From contig JAOUMJ010000018.1 of the NCBI GenBank assembly GCA_029881495.1, positions 1-56,619 on the forward strand: a stretch of 56,619 nucleotides of DNA, in the 5' to 3' direction. The stretch comes from Nitrospinota bacterium (GTDB lineage Bacteria > Nitrospinota_A > UBA7883 > JACRGQ01). Made by a program: the position numbers and the translations under genes. Below, piece by piece: positions 17,964 to 25,924 of this stretch. Within the stretch, counting starts at the first letter, position 1. Every line of letters starts with the position of its first letter. The notes under the pieces are model-generated. The model was not told the DNA's origin, did not search any database, and saw only the letters and a list, made by a program, of their open reading frames with translations.

Positions 17964-19559
17964 ATGAGAATTTTGATAGTAAGTGAAAAGAAATACGAAA
18001 TCAGGCAGATTCGCGAACATATAGAGCAACTTCCATTTAAGGAATTTGCCAAGGACACAACAACCGAAATATTTGAGGAAACAGGGAGCAAAAACGCCTA
18101 TGACCTGATCGCTTCCAAGCTAAAGCAGAGTTTTACCTTTGACCTTGTTATCGCGTCACATCGCATGAAACTGGTAACCGGATTTCAGTTGGCCGAAAAA
18201 ATCCACAAGCTTGAATCGGATAAATTCATCCCTGTCGTAGTATTTGGAACCGGCATCATTGAAGACGCCAAAAATGAGCCAAACAGGGAGATCTTCGCCA
18301 ATGGAAGAACCTATGTTTCCGAATTGCCTATTACATTTGACGGTTTTAAAAATGTTTTCACCTCCATAGCCGAAACACTCGCCCAGAACGAGGATCAGCA
18401 TAGAAAAGAGGCAATAGAAAATCTGTTATCCTACAGGGACACGAATGATTTTCTTTCAACAATGGAAAATCTATACATGCTTTCTGCAAGAAAGGTGATC
18501 AACTATTCAGCCTATGCTCCATGGTCGCCTATACCTTTACTGAGCCTCGGCAGGATCTATATCGGCAGCAATATGTTCGACACTGCGATTCCCTATCTGA
18601 AAAGAGCGATCAATCTCGATTTTAGCCTGAAAGACGCGCATAAAAATTTGGCCATATGCTACAAAAAACTGGGGCAGGCCTATGAAGAACTGGAGGAGCT
18701 TAAACAGTTGCTCAAATCATCTCCTCAATCTTCATCTGTACTTTTCAAGGTAGGCGATTCGTATTTACGCGAGTCTGACTATGAAAAAGCTGCGGAGTAC
18801 TTTAAAAAAGCAATCGCTTCATGCAAACCGGACGATGGAGTTCGTCACAAAGCCAGGATCCATGTCGGTCTTGGAAACGCCTATGTAAAAGAAGGCGATT
18901 TCAAAAAAGATATCTCCAAATACACCATGGCTGAAGGGGAGTTTAAGACTGCGATATCAGTGGACCCTACCCTTCTTGCGGCGTATAACAGCCTCGTCAT
19001 CACTTATAAAAAACTGGGACAGGAAGAGCTGGCCAAGGAGGCAATGCAAAAAGCAATAAGCATCATGCCGGACAGTTCCGAAGGGTGGATCGCACTTTTT
19101 GAAATCTATCTGATAGATGGGGAATATGACAAGGCTAAATTTTCGCTTCAAAAGGCCATAAAATACGATCCTGAAAATCAGATCATTCTCTGCATAGCAG
19201 GCGAAACCTACGCAAGGCAGAATATGCTTCAGGAAGCGATAGAACTTTTTGAGAAGGCAATTGACATAAACCCGTCCGACCTCAGGCTTTACAATTATAT
19301 CGGTATTTGCTACAGACGCCTGAATGAGATCGGCATGGCGATTGAATATTATCAGAAGGCCCTGAAGATCGATGACAAGGATCCAAATATTCACTATAAC
19401 CTGGGCCGGGCTTATCAGCAGGGCAGCAATAATTCTCAAGCTGAAAAATCATACAAGAAAGCGCTTGCCCTGCAGCCTGATTTCAGCGAGGCAAAAAATG
19501 CGCTTGATAATCTGGCTAAATTCCCCGCCACTTCAAACAAGCGAAAATCAGTGCGATAA
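17964..19559 (+). CDS. Pseudo-receiver domain plus TPR repeat protein
   Basis: This is a 531-residue protein. Residues 1-140 have a receiver-like fold (MRILIVSEKKYEIRQIREHI, then FDLVIASHRMKLVTGFQLAE), but the phospho-acceptor position is serine instead of aspartate and the MP step is MK, so it probably cannot be phosphorylated. From about 200 to 520 there are eight or so TPRs with the usual W/L-G-Y-A-F-A-P pattern (DTAIPYLKRAINLDFS, KAAEYFKKAIASCKPD, EAIELFEKAIDINPSD, MAIEYYQKALKIDDKD). It is cytoplasmic by sequence. The histidine kinase gene starts 22 bases downstream, so the protein may dock that kinase or its partners. It is the third protein of this architecture in the window. Confidence 0.87.
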   Translation: MRILIVSEKKYEIRQIREHIEQLPFKEFAKDTTTEIFEETGSKNAYDLIASKLKQSFTFDLVIASHRMKLVTGFQLAEKIHKLESDKFIPVVVFGTGIIEDAKNEPNREIFANGRTYVSELPITFDGFKNVFTSIAETLAQNEDQHRKEAIENLLSYRDTNDFLSTMENLYMLSARKVINYSAYAPWSPIPLLSLGRIYIGSNMFDTAIPYLKRAINLDFSLKDAHKNLAICYKKLGQAYEELEELKQLLKSSPQSSSVLFKVGDSYLRESDYEKAAEYFKKAIASCKPDDGVRHKARIHVGLGNAYVKEGDFKKDISKYTMAEGEFKTAISVDPTLLAAYNSLVITYKKLGQEELAKEAMQKAISIMPDSSEGWIALFEIYLIDGEYDKAKFSLQKAIKYDPENQIILCIAGETYARQNMLQEAIELFEKAIDINPSDLRLYNYIGICYRRLNEIGMAIEYYQKALKIDDKDPNIHYNLGRAYQQGSNNSQAEKSYKKALALQPDFSEAKNALDNLAKFPATSNKRKSVR

Positions 19560-19581
19560 CAGATGAGGTATCACCCTCTTT

Positions 19582-21741
19582 ATGTCGAATAATAATTCAG
19601 AAATAGATTCTAGAAGGGGACATATTTACTGTTCTTTCCGTGTACTTTCTTTGACTCTTTTTTTCTGCATAGTCATCGTAGAAGCTATTTTCATTTCAGC
19701 CCTCTACTTTTTACCTGGATTGCCGCATGCCGTCCTTGTCGCAATCAGCGTTGGAGTATCCGCAATTATTATCCTGCCCGCCGTATATTTTTCCGTTTAC
19801 CTCCCATCCGCACAACAGGCTAAATCACCTGTTAAAAGCGAAGCAGAGCTGAGGGAAATTGCGGACACGCTTGAAGATGAAGTCCGCGAGAGAGTGGACA
19901 AACTCGCTGGCTCTGCCGCTGAATCCCGGGCTGTCCTGGAATCTTCCGCAGACGCCATTGTGAGGATAGATACGGATGGAAAAATTTACTCGGCAAACCA
20001 GGCGACCTATAAAATATTTGGTTATCGCAGCAGGGACCTTATCGGAAAAAACATATCCATCATCCTTCCATCGGACTATCAGAAGATACTGGTCGACGGA
20101 TTCCTCTCCACTCTGAGTGATTGGGGAACTGACAATGTAATCCCTTCCAATGAAGTGCAGGCTGTTACGCGCTTTGGCAATAGCATTCCGATAGAACTTA
20201 CAATCTCCGAATGCATAATCAAACCGAAACTATATTATGTAATGAACATGCGTGACGTGTCGGAACGCAAGATTGTCGAAGAGGCGCTTAAAGAGAGTGA
20301 AAAGAGATATCGCGCTCTCGCCGAGAACAGCATCGTAGGCATATGGCAGGTAACACCGGACGGCAAAACTCTCTATTTAAATCCTGCAATGCGTACACTT
20401 CTGGAAGTGGACAAAGATTACAATTTTTCGGAAGCCTCCTATCATTCCTTCTTTACTCTTGATAGCCGGATTAAGATCAGGCAGGAGTTTGAAAAGAGAC
20501 TGAAAAATATCGCCTCCACATACGATTCGGAAATTATCGGAAATCGCGGAACGATCAGCATCGTAAAGATCTCGGAAGCTCCGCTTCTTACGGATGATGG
20601 GGAAGTACACAGCCTGATAGGAACCTTTACCGATATCACTAGCATGAAAAAGGCAGAAGAAGAACTTCGCAAGGCAAAAGAGCTTGCGGAGGAAGCTACG
20701 CGTTTAAAGGACAAATACGTCTCGCTTGTTTCGCATGATCTCAAGGGACCGCTTGGAACGATGCTCGGGTATCTGGAGATGATCGAAGATTTTGATGAAA
20801 ATGGGGCAGATTCACAGCGTAAAAACCTTATTAATTCCGCGCGAAAATCGGGTCAAAACATGCTGCTCCTTATCAACGATGTCTTGAATGTAAGCAGACT
20901 GAAAGCCGGACAAATGATCAAGGATAAGAGTTTTATCGACGCATTCTCCATCGCCAACGAGGTTATCGAGAATTTTTTCATTCTAGCGCAGCAAAAGGGG
21001 ATTATTCTTAATAATGAGGTCAAGAAGCACAGCAGAATATACGCCGACGCCACCATGTATTTTGAAGTAATTCAAAATCTCGTTTCAAATGCGATAAAAT
21101 TCTGCAATCGGGATGATAAAGTTACGCTTTTTACACCGGAAGGAAAACCGGCTACGGTCGGCGTATCGGATACCGGTGTCGGCATAGACCCATATTATAT
21201 GGACAACCTTTTCAGCTACGAATTTAAGACATCCACAACCGGTACAGCCGGAGAAATCGGAACGGGATTTGGCTTGCCGCTTTCCAAAGATATTATGGAG
21301 GCCCATGGCGGTAATCTGACGGTTGAGTCCACGCAGGGAAAGGGAACCACTTTTCTGGCGTCACTACCCGATATCAAGCCAAAGATCATGCTGGTTGATG
21401 ACGAAAAGGAGCAACGCTACCTATTTTCCCTATACCTCAAGGATCTTGATATTGAATTGATAGAGGCGGAAAACGGCGCAATCGCGCTAGACATATTGAA
21501 AGTATCTCCGCCTCATCTGATGATAACCGATATCATGATGCCGGAAGTCGACGGCTTTGACCTCCTCATCCAGGTTAAAAGCGTACCATCCACAAAATCC
21601 ATTCCGGTTATGATGATCGCCTCTGATTCAGAGATCAAAACAAAGGAGAAGGCTTTAAGATTGGGAGCTGTCAGTTTCAATGTAAAACCGATAAGCCGCG
21701 ACGATTTCCTGGCACAGGTACGAAAATATATCGGGTATTGA
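19582..21741 (+). CDS. Membrane hybrid histidine kinase, PAS-PAS-HisKA-HATPase-REC
   Basis: This is a 719-residue protein. Two membrane helices (about 20-43 and 48-73) with almost no periplasmic loop precede two PAS domains (about 115-230 and 240-355). The kinase core has the phosphorylated His385 in VSHDLKGPLG, the N box NLVSNAIKF, the G1 box DTGVGID and the G2 box GTGFGLPLS. A C-terminal receiver (600-719) has Asp650 in ITDIMMPEVDG and Lys near 703. Signals are probably sensed through the PAS domains or the membrane rather than outside. It is coupled to the pseudo-receiver/TPR gene upstream. Ligand and output are unknown. Confidence 0.93.
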   Translation: MSNNNSEIDSRRGHIYCSFRVLSLTLFFCIVIVEAIFISALYFLPGLPHAVLVAISVGVSAIIILPAVYFSVYLPSAQQAKSPVKSEAELREIADTLEDEVRERVDKLAGSAAESRAVLESSADAIVRIDTDGKIYSANQATYKIFGYRSRDLIGKNISIILPSDYQKILVDGFLSTLSDWGTDNVIPSNEVQAVTRFGNSIPIELTISECIIKPKLYYVMNMRDVSERKIVEEALKESEKRYRALAENSIVGIWQVTPDGKTLYLNPAMRTLLEVDKDYNFSEASYHSFFTLDSRIKIRQEFEKRLKNIASTYDSEIIGNRGTISIVKISEAPLLTDDGEVHSLIGTFTDITSMKKAEEELRKAKELAEEATRLKDKYVSLVSHDLKGPLGTMLGYLEMIEDFDENGADSQRKNLINSARKSGQNMLLLINDVLNVSRLKAGQMIKDKSFIDAFSIANEVIENFFILAQQKGIILNNEVKKHSRIYADATMYFEVIQNLVSNAIKFCNRDDKVTLFTPEGKPATVGVSDTGVGIDPYYMDNLFSYEFKTSTTGTAGEIGTGFGLPLSKDIMEAHGGNLTVESTQGKGTTFLASLPDIKPKIMLVDDEKEQRYLFSLYLKDLDIELIEAENGAIALDILKVSPPHLMITDIMMPEVDGFDLLIQVKSVPSTKSIPVMMIASDSEIKTKEKALRLGAVSFNVKPISRDDFLAQVRKYIGY

Positions 21742-21781
21742 CAACCCTGTCGATGGAAAAATTATAAACCAGAGAAGAGTG

Positions 21782-23929
21782 TTACACTGCGAGAATTTTA
21801 TATTCTCCTTTTTCCCATCCGTCCTGTCCCGACAGATACCACTTGGAAAATCGACGGTCGGAAGGGCCTCCGGCCAGTGCAGTACGAATATAATTTTTAT
21901 CCATTTCCGCGATCATCCGGAATGTAGGGCAAAAACTGGTGGTTCTCCCGCCTGAATTGTATAACTGCCCCTGATGAATACTTGCGCGCCCTCCGCGCAT
22001 TTTTACCGGACCTCCGTCAAATCCAAACAAAGCCGGAAGCTTACCCCCAAAAAACATATTCGAAAGTTTATATTTTTTGCTTTCTCCCCACTCGACAGCT
22101 TCGCCTGAAAGCGCTTCCAGCGCACACTCGGAATATATCTCATTTCTTGACTTTCCATTGAACCACTCTGATCTTTCGGCCAGCAATACCCTGTCGAAGT
22201 TCCCGTAAAAATCGGCAAATATACCGGTCCCTTCGTGGAGCCAGCTGACCACCTCCTCACCCAAAGCGCTTTTACCGAAAACCTTGATCAACAGCTTCTT
22301 GTAAAACTCCTCAAACAGATAGGCACCTTTTGATTCCGGGTCATAACAGCAATCCCAATCGCGAAGAATATCCCCCTGCCGCGAAAACGGGAGGAGCGGA
22401 CGCAAAATATCCATGATTTTTTTTGCCTGCAGGGAATATGTATCGAACTGCATTTTCTCGCAGTATTCCGGCGTTAATTTTTCCCTCTCGTCGATCAATT
22501 GCCTTATGCGGTCCGCCCTGTAGCTTTCCATCGAGATGTTGCTAGCAGTGACCTTGCCCAGATGATTTAGATCATCATTGGCAGTGACTATATATTGCTC
22601 ATCCGGGTTATAGCTTCTTGGCAGATCGACATACTCAAAAAATCCCTGCCAGTCGTTCTCTTTTTTCCACCCCTCAAGCGGAACAAAGCCTGACGACCCC
22701 TTCCCCCTTTTCGGCAACAAGCCTGACATCTGATATCCGATGTTTCCGGCAACATCTGCAAATACCCAGTTAAACGACACCTCGAGATTCCCCAGGCAAT
22801 TCATCCCCTCTTCAGCGCTCTTCGCGCTCCAGATATCCGTGAACGCCTTTAACGATTTTACTCCCGCCTCTGCCGTGGCCCATCGCGTAGCCAGGTATAA
22901 TCCTTCTTCATAGGGGTCTCCATCCAGCACGCCATGTTCGTTTTCGTAAAATTTCACCTCTATCGGTTTCTTCCCTTTTCTTTTTATGATCTCCTTGCGT
23001 TCCGAAAAGGGAACCCATTTGCCGTCCTCTCGCTTAGCCTTCCCATCCTTGCACTCCTCCATCCATGAGTCGACGGAATCCATGAAACTGTAGGTCACCC
23101 CCCATGCAAGATCGTTTGTTTTCCCTATCACCAGCGCGGGAATACCCGGCATCGTTGCCCCCATACCGTAGCGTTCTCCCACGGAAAGCGATATCTCATA
23201 CCACACGTTTGGCAGACGATTATTTTCGAGATGCGGATCATTCGCAAGCATCGCCTGGCCGCTGGCGCTTCTCGCGCCTCCTACCACCCAATTGTTCGAC
23301 GCCATCACCCGCGGAACAATGGAGTTCCACTTCAGCCCTTCCGGCACTATCCTCTCGGAAAGTTTTATCCTCCGTATCAGCGCCTCATCCATATCCCCAA
23401 GAAGGCCGGGAAAAAGCTCTTCCAGTTTTTCCTTTTCAACGCCTCCCTGAACCATCTCCACCAGTAGCCGCTCTATCTCTCCCTGCGACTGTGCCAGCGT
23501 GAGATACCCGGTCATGCGGGAAAGAAGCATCGTATCGCCGATCGTCCACGCATCTGGTTTGTATCCCGCAAGCTTCAGCTCCCACGGATATTTTTTGGAT
23601 AAATATTCGTTCACACCTAGACAGTATGAATCTGAAAACTCCTTCAGGTCGGGCGTAAGTTTTGTGACTTCAGAATCGACCTTCCCGCTCCAGTTCATCT
23701 TGCGGAAAAAGATATCTATCTCCTCCATCTCTTTGGTTGACTGCAGAAGTTCGGAAGCGCGCCCGAGGCCGAGGATCCGCATAAGAAGCATTTGAAGCCC
23801 CCTGTCCATCGCATGACAATAACCAAGCCCTTTATAAAGGTCTGCGATGCTGTCAGCTTTTACATGCGGTACGCCGTTTTCATCACGACGGATGCTTATT
23901 GGCCCCTTCCCCATTATCAACTTTTTCAT
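21782..23929 (-). CDS. Penicillin-acylase-family Ntn-hydrolase without signal peptide
   Basis: This is a 715-residue penicillin amidase/acylase (peptidase S45) homologue. The autocatalytic junction and nucleophile lie at Ala210-Ser211 in MASNNWVVGG, followed by the conserved MLANDPHLENNRLPNVWYE. The N-terminal alpha-chain block DENGVPHVKADSIADLYKGLGY and the later VFADVAGNIGYQMSGLLP also fit. These enzymes self-cleave and hydrolyse amide bonds of acylated compounds such as N-acyl-homoserine lactones or beta-lactam side chains. The protein begins MKKLIMGKGPISIRRDENG with no hydrophobic leader, unlike most family members, which are exported. The gene stands alone, convergent with a kinase gene. 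The substrate is unknown. Confidence 0.9.
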   Translation of the reverse strand: MKKLIMGKGPISIRRDENGVPHVKADSIADLYKGLGYCHAMDRGLQMLLMRILGLGRASELLQSTKEMEEIDIFFRKMNWSGKVDSEVTKLTPDLKEFSDSYCLGVNEYLSKKYPWELKLAGYKPDAWTIGDTMLLSRMTGYLTLAQSQGEIERLLVEMVQGGVEKEKLEELFPGLLGDMDEALIRRIKLSERIVPEGLKWNSIVPRVMASNNWVVGGARSASGQAMLANDPHLENNRLPNVWYEISLSVGERYGMGATMPGIPALVIGKTNDLAWGVTYSFMDSVDSWMEECKDGKAKREDGKWVPFSERKEIIKRKGKKPIEVKFYENEHGVLDGDPYEEGLYLATRWATAEAGVKSLKAFTDIWSAKSAEEGMNCLGNLEVSFNWVFADVAGNIGYQMSGLLPKRGKGSSGFVPLEGWKKENDWQGFFEYVDLPRSYNPDEQYIVTANDDLNHLGKVTASNISMESYRADRIRQLIDEREKLTPEYCEKMQFDTYSLQAKKIMDILRPLLPFSRQGDILRDWDCCYDPESKGAYLFEEFYKKLLIKVFGKSALGEEVVSWLHEGTGIFADFYGNFDRVLLAERSEWFNGKSRNEIYSECALEALSGEAVEWGESKKYKLSNMFFGGKLPALFGFDGGPVKMRGGRASIHQGQLYNSGGRTTSFCPTFRMIAEMDKNYIRTALAGGPSDRRFSKWYLSGQDGWEKGEYKILAV

Positions 23930-24261
23930 TTACATATCCCCATCCGATAGTAATCATATGCTAAATGTTATTGGTTTTTCGACGCGTCTTGAAATTATAC
24001 CATTATTACCTGTTATCATAACTAATAATTCGAGAACGATCAGCCGGAAAAGATGCATGCATCGAAATATGCTTTTCAACACCTACTGATCAAGTGTTTT
24101 GAATCATGCCCTGACATGCCGCCTATACAAATACTTTGGTCAATATATTTACAATAAGGGCGTAACAACTGCACCCCAATACATTATAAAGGATATGAAG
24201 TCGATTGAACTCCCATTAGATTTTCCATCCATCCCCTTGAAAGATATTTTGCCCACCCCCC
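23930..24261. other. Intergenic region between divergent genes
   Basis: There are about 330 bases between the start of the penicillin-acylase-like gene (minus) and the sigma-28-type promoter (plus). It is AT-rich with no credible coding region. It presumably carries the minus-strand promoter, but no clear -35/-10 pair was identified. Confidence 0.4.
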
Positions 24262-24288
24262 TAATGTTTCCCGGTATTTCGCCGAATA
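24262..24288 (+). promoter_or_regulatory. Sigma-28 (FliA)-type promoter
   Basis: TAATGTTT (24262-24269), 11 bases, then GCCGAATA (24281-24288). The flagellar sigma-28 consensus is TAAAGTTT-N11-GCCGATAA, so the match is 7 of 8 and 6 of 8 with exact spacing. It lies 45 bases ahead of a YjfB-like motility gene. A transcript would start near 24295. Confidence 0.6.
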
Positions 24289-24333
24289 GTCTTATAAGGG
24301 CAAATAACTGTACGTCAATCTGGAGGACATTTA

Positions 24334-24543
24334 ATGAATATTGAGAGTTTATCAGGTGCGGTAAAATCACCGGTTGCCGGGGGAAAAGAGAATACTCCCG
24401 CCTTGAAAAAAGCGCTGGACGCTGAAAAACAGAATGGTTCACAGATCATGAAGATGCTGAACAGCGCTTCGAAAGTATCTGGAGCGCTTGGCGGCTCGAA
24501 AAAGCCCGAAGGCATCGGCAACGCGATCGACATGGTCGGCTAA
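24334..24543 (+). CDS. Small YjfB-like putative motility protein
   Basis: This is a 69-residue protein with a strong ribosome site GGAGG at 24322-24326 before the ATG. The pattern matches the YjfB_motility family: MNIESLSGAV at the start, a central LKKALDAEKQNGSQIMKMLNS helix, and the C-terminal GIGNAIDMVG corresponding to the family's LGxxID ending. In Bacillus the yjfB gene is under motility control; its molecular function is unknown. A sigma-28-type promoter upstream and a strong terminator downstream make this a single-gene motility-class unit. There is no signal peptide. The family call rests on a short protein, so it is moderately sure. Confidence 0.75.
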   Translation: MNIESLSGAVKSPVAGGKENTPALKKALDAEKQNGSQIMKMLNSASKVSGALGGSKKPEGIGNAIDMVG

Positions 24544-24555
24544 AAACCCCAATTT

Positions 24556-24592
24556 ATTTGTCTGTTTTACGGTTTCCGTAAAGCAGACAAAT
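24556..24592 (+). terminator. Strong intrinsic terminator
   Basis: A 17-pair stem, 24556-24572 with 24576-24592, contains one G-U pair and has a three-base TTT loop. T-rich sequence (TTCTTTT) follows. It ends the YjfB-like transcript 13 bases after the stop. Confidence 0.85.
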
Positions 24593-24630
24593 TCTTTTCA
24601 ACTCTCCCCCTTTCATGGCAAAGTGGGGAT

Positions 24631-25017
24631 ATGTTGAATACCCTCCTCCCGTTTCTGGACAGCTTCTTTTTCATATTCCATACGCTTATTCTTTTTTTCA
24701 ACCTCTTCGGCTGGATATGGCGGAGCACAAGAAAGGCAAACCTTGCATTGCTGTCGCTGACAGCCTTTTCATGGTTCGGTCTTGGGATATGGTACAGCTG
24801 GGGCTACTGTCCCTGCACCGATTGGCACTGGCAGGTCAAGAGGAGCCTCGGCCAGCAGGAGCTCCCTTACTCCTACATAAAATATCTTCTCGACACTCTC
24901 CTCGGCACCGACCTCGACGCCGGACTGGTGGACGCTACAACCGTCGCTCTTTTCCTTCTCGCCCTCTTCATTTCCGCCTACCTCAACTACAAAGAGTGGA
25001 AACAAGGCAGATTATAG
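24631..25017 (+). CDS. DUF2784-family small membrane protein
   Basis: This is a 128-residue protein with three hydrophobic helices (about 6-28, 38-58 and 103-118). The conserved block WYSWGYCPCTDWHWQVKR followed by PYSYIKYLL is the signature of DUF2784. The function is unknown; the protein should sit in the inner membrane. The ATG at 24631 follows GTGGGGA. A longer reading frame in another phase (24615-25097) covers the same bases but shows no family resemblance. The gene stands between a terminator and the VapBC module. Confidence 0.85.
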   Translation: MLNTLLPFLDSFFFIFHTLILFFNLFGWIWRSTRKANLALLSLTAFSWFGLGIWYSWGYCPCTDWHWQVKRSLGQQELPYSYIKYLLDTLLGTDLDAGLVDATTVALFLLALFISAYLNYKEWKQGRL

Positions 25018-25024
25018 TTTGGCA

Positions 25025-25056
25025 TATACACATAATTATGCTAATTTATGTGTATA
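25025..25056 (+). promoter_or_regulatory. Long palindromic operator of the vapBC module
   Basis: TATACACATAA (25025-25035) and TTATGTGTATA (25046-25056) form a perfect inverted repeat with 11-base arms and a 10-base spacer, 22 bases ahead of vapB. Type II toxin-antitoxin complexes bind such sites to repress their own transcription; this binding is inferred. Confidence 0.75.
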
Positions 25057-25077
25057 AACGAAGGGAGATATTTTCAT

Positions 25078-25278
25078 ATGACACGGACAAATATTGAATT
25101 GGACGAAATACTTGTTGCGGAAGCAATGAAGCTCACCAGGAAGAAGACCAAAAAGGAACTGGTAAATTACGCGCTGGAGGAACTTGTCCGAAAGAAAAAG
25201 AGGAAAAAACTCCTTGAGTTTGAAGGCAAGGTAAAATGGTCCGGTAATCTTGTCGAGATGAGAAAAAGCAGGGGATGA
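25078..25278 (+). CDS. vapB: VapB-family antitoxin
   Basis: The protein has 66 residues from the ATG at 25078 behind AAGGGAG (25061-25067). The N-terminus MTRTNIELDEILVAEAMKL is a ribbon-helix-helix DNA-binding motif typical of VapB antitoxins of the DUF2191 type, followed by a basic helix (ELVRKKKRKKLLEF) and a C-terminal toxin-binding tail. The last four bases overlap the start of vapC (ATGA). It should neutralise the PIN-domain toxin and, as a complex, repress its own promoter through the palindrome upstream. Confidence 0.92.
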   Translation: MTRTNIELDEILVAEAMKLTRKKTKKELVNYALEELVRKKKRKKLLEFEGKVKWSGNLVEMRKSRG

Positions 25279-25679
25279 TACTTGTTGATACCAGCGTATG
25301 GATCGATTTCCTAAGGGGCACCCCTTCCCCTCAGCGGCATCTCCTTCACAGACTTATAGAGGAAGAGGAGGATATTTCCATTACCGGGATTATTCTTACG
25401 GAAATCCTTCAGGCCATTAGGGAAGATAAACAATTCAATGCCGTTAAAAGCTATCTTATCGAACTCCCCATCTTTGAACCTGAGGGCGTCGATACATATC
25501 TGAAGGCGGCAAGCATCTACCGCGATTGCAGAAAAAAGGGGAAGACCGTAAGGAAGACGGTCGATTGCGTCATCGCCGCCATATGCATCGAAAACAGGCT
25601 CCCCCTCCTCCACAAAGACAACGACTTCACCAATATCGAATCATGTACCGACCTGAAATTGTTATCAACTAATCAGTAA
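25275..25679 (+). CDS. vapC: VapC-family PIN-domain ribonuclease toxin
   Basis: This is a 134-residue PIN-domain protein with the expected acidic site: Asp5 in ILVDTSVWIDF, Glu43 in LTEILQAI, Asp97 in KTVDCVIAA and Asp115/Asp117 in HKDNDF. VapC toxins are magnesium-dependent endoribonucleases that cut tRNA or rRNA when the antitoxin is degraded. The gene is translationally coupled to vapB. It lies at the edge of the AT-rich defence-like gene, a usual place for such modules. All catalytic residues are present, so it is probably active. Confidence 0.94.
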   Translation: MILVDTSVWIDFLRGTPSPQRHLLHRLIEEEEDISITGIILTEILQAIREDKQFNAVKSYLIELPIFEPEGVDTYLKAASIYRDCRKKGKTVRKTVDCVIAAICIENRLPLLHKDNDFTNIESCTDLKLLSTNQ

Positions 25680-25924
25680 CGCCACCCGCATACTCTACGA
25701 CTCTTTTGCAACTTTTCTATTCGCAAAGTGCATTAACTAGTTTGATAATTATGTATGAATATTTACAGCCATAAGCAGAAGCTGATACAGAATTCTCTTT
25801 TCTTTATTTTACTGTCACTTACATGTTATTCTTTAATTAACAAAATAATCGGCATATAAAATATATTATAAAAGGTCAAAATAATTTATAAATGTTTAAA
25901 TTCTGTGTAAAATAATCGAAGATT

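Noticed and set aside
24615-25097. 160-codon frame overlapping the DUF2784 gene
   Set aside because: The other phase (24631-25017) has membrane helices and the DUF2784 motif; this one also runs into the vapBC operator.
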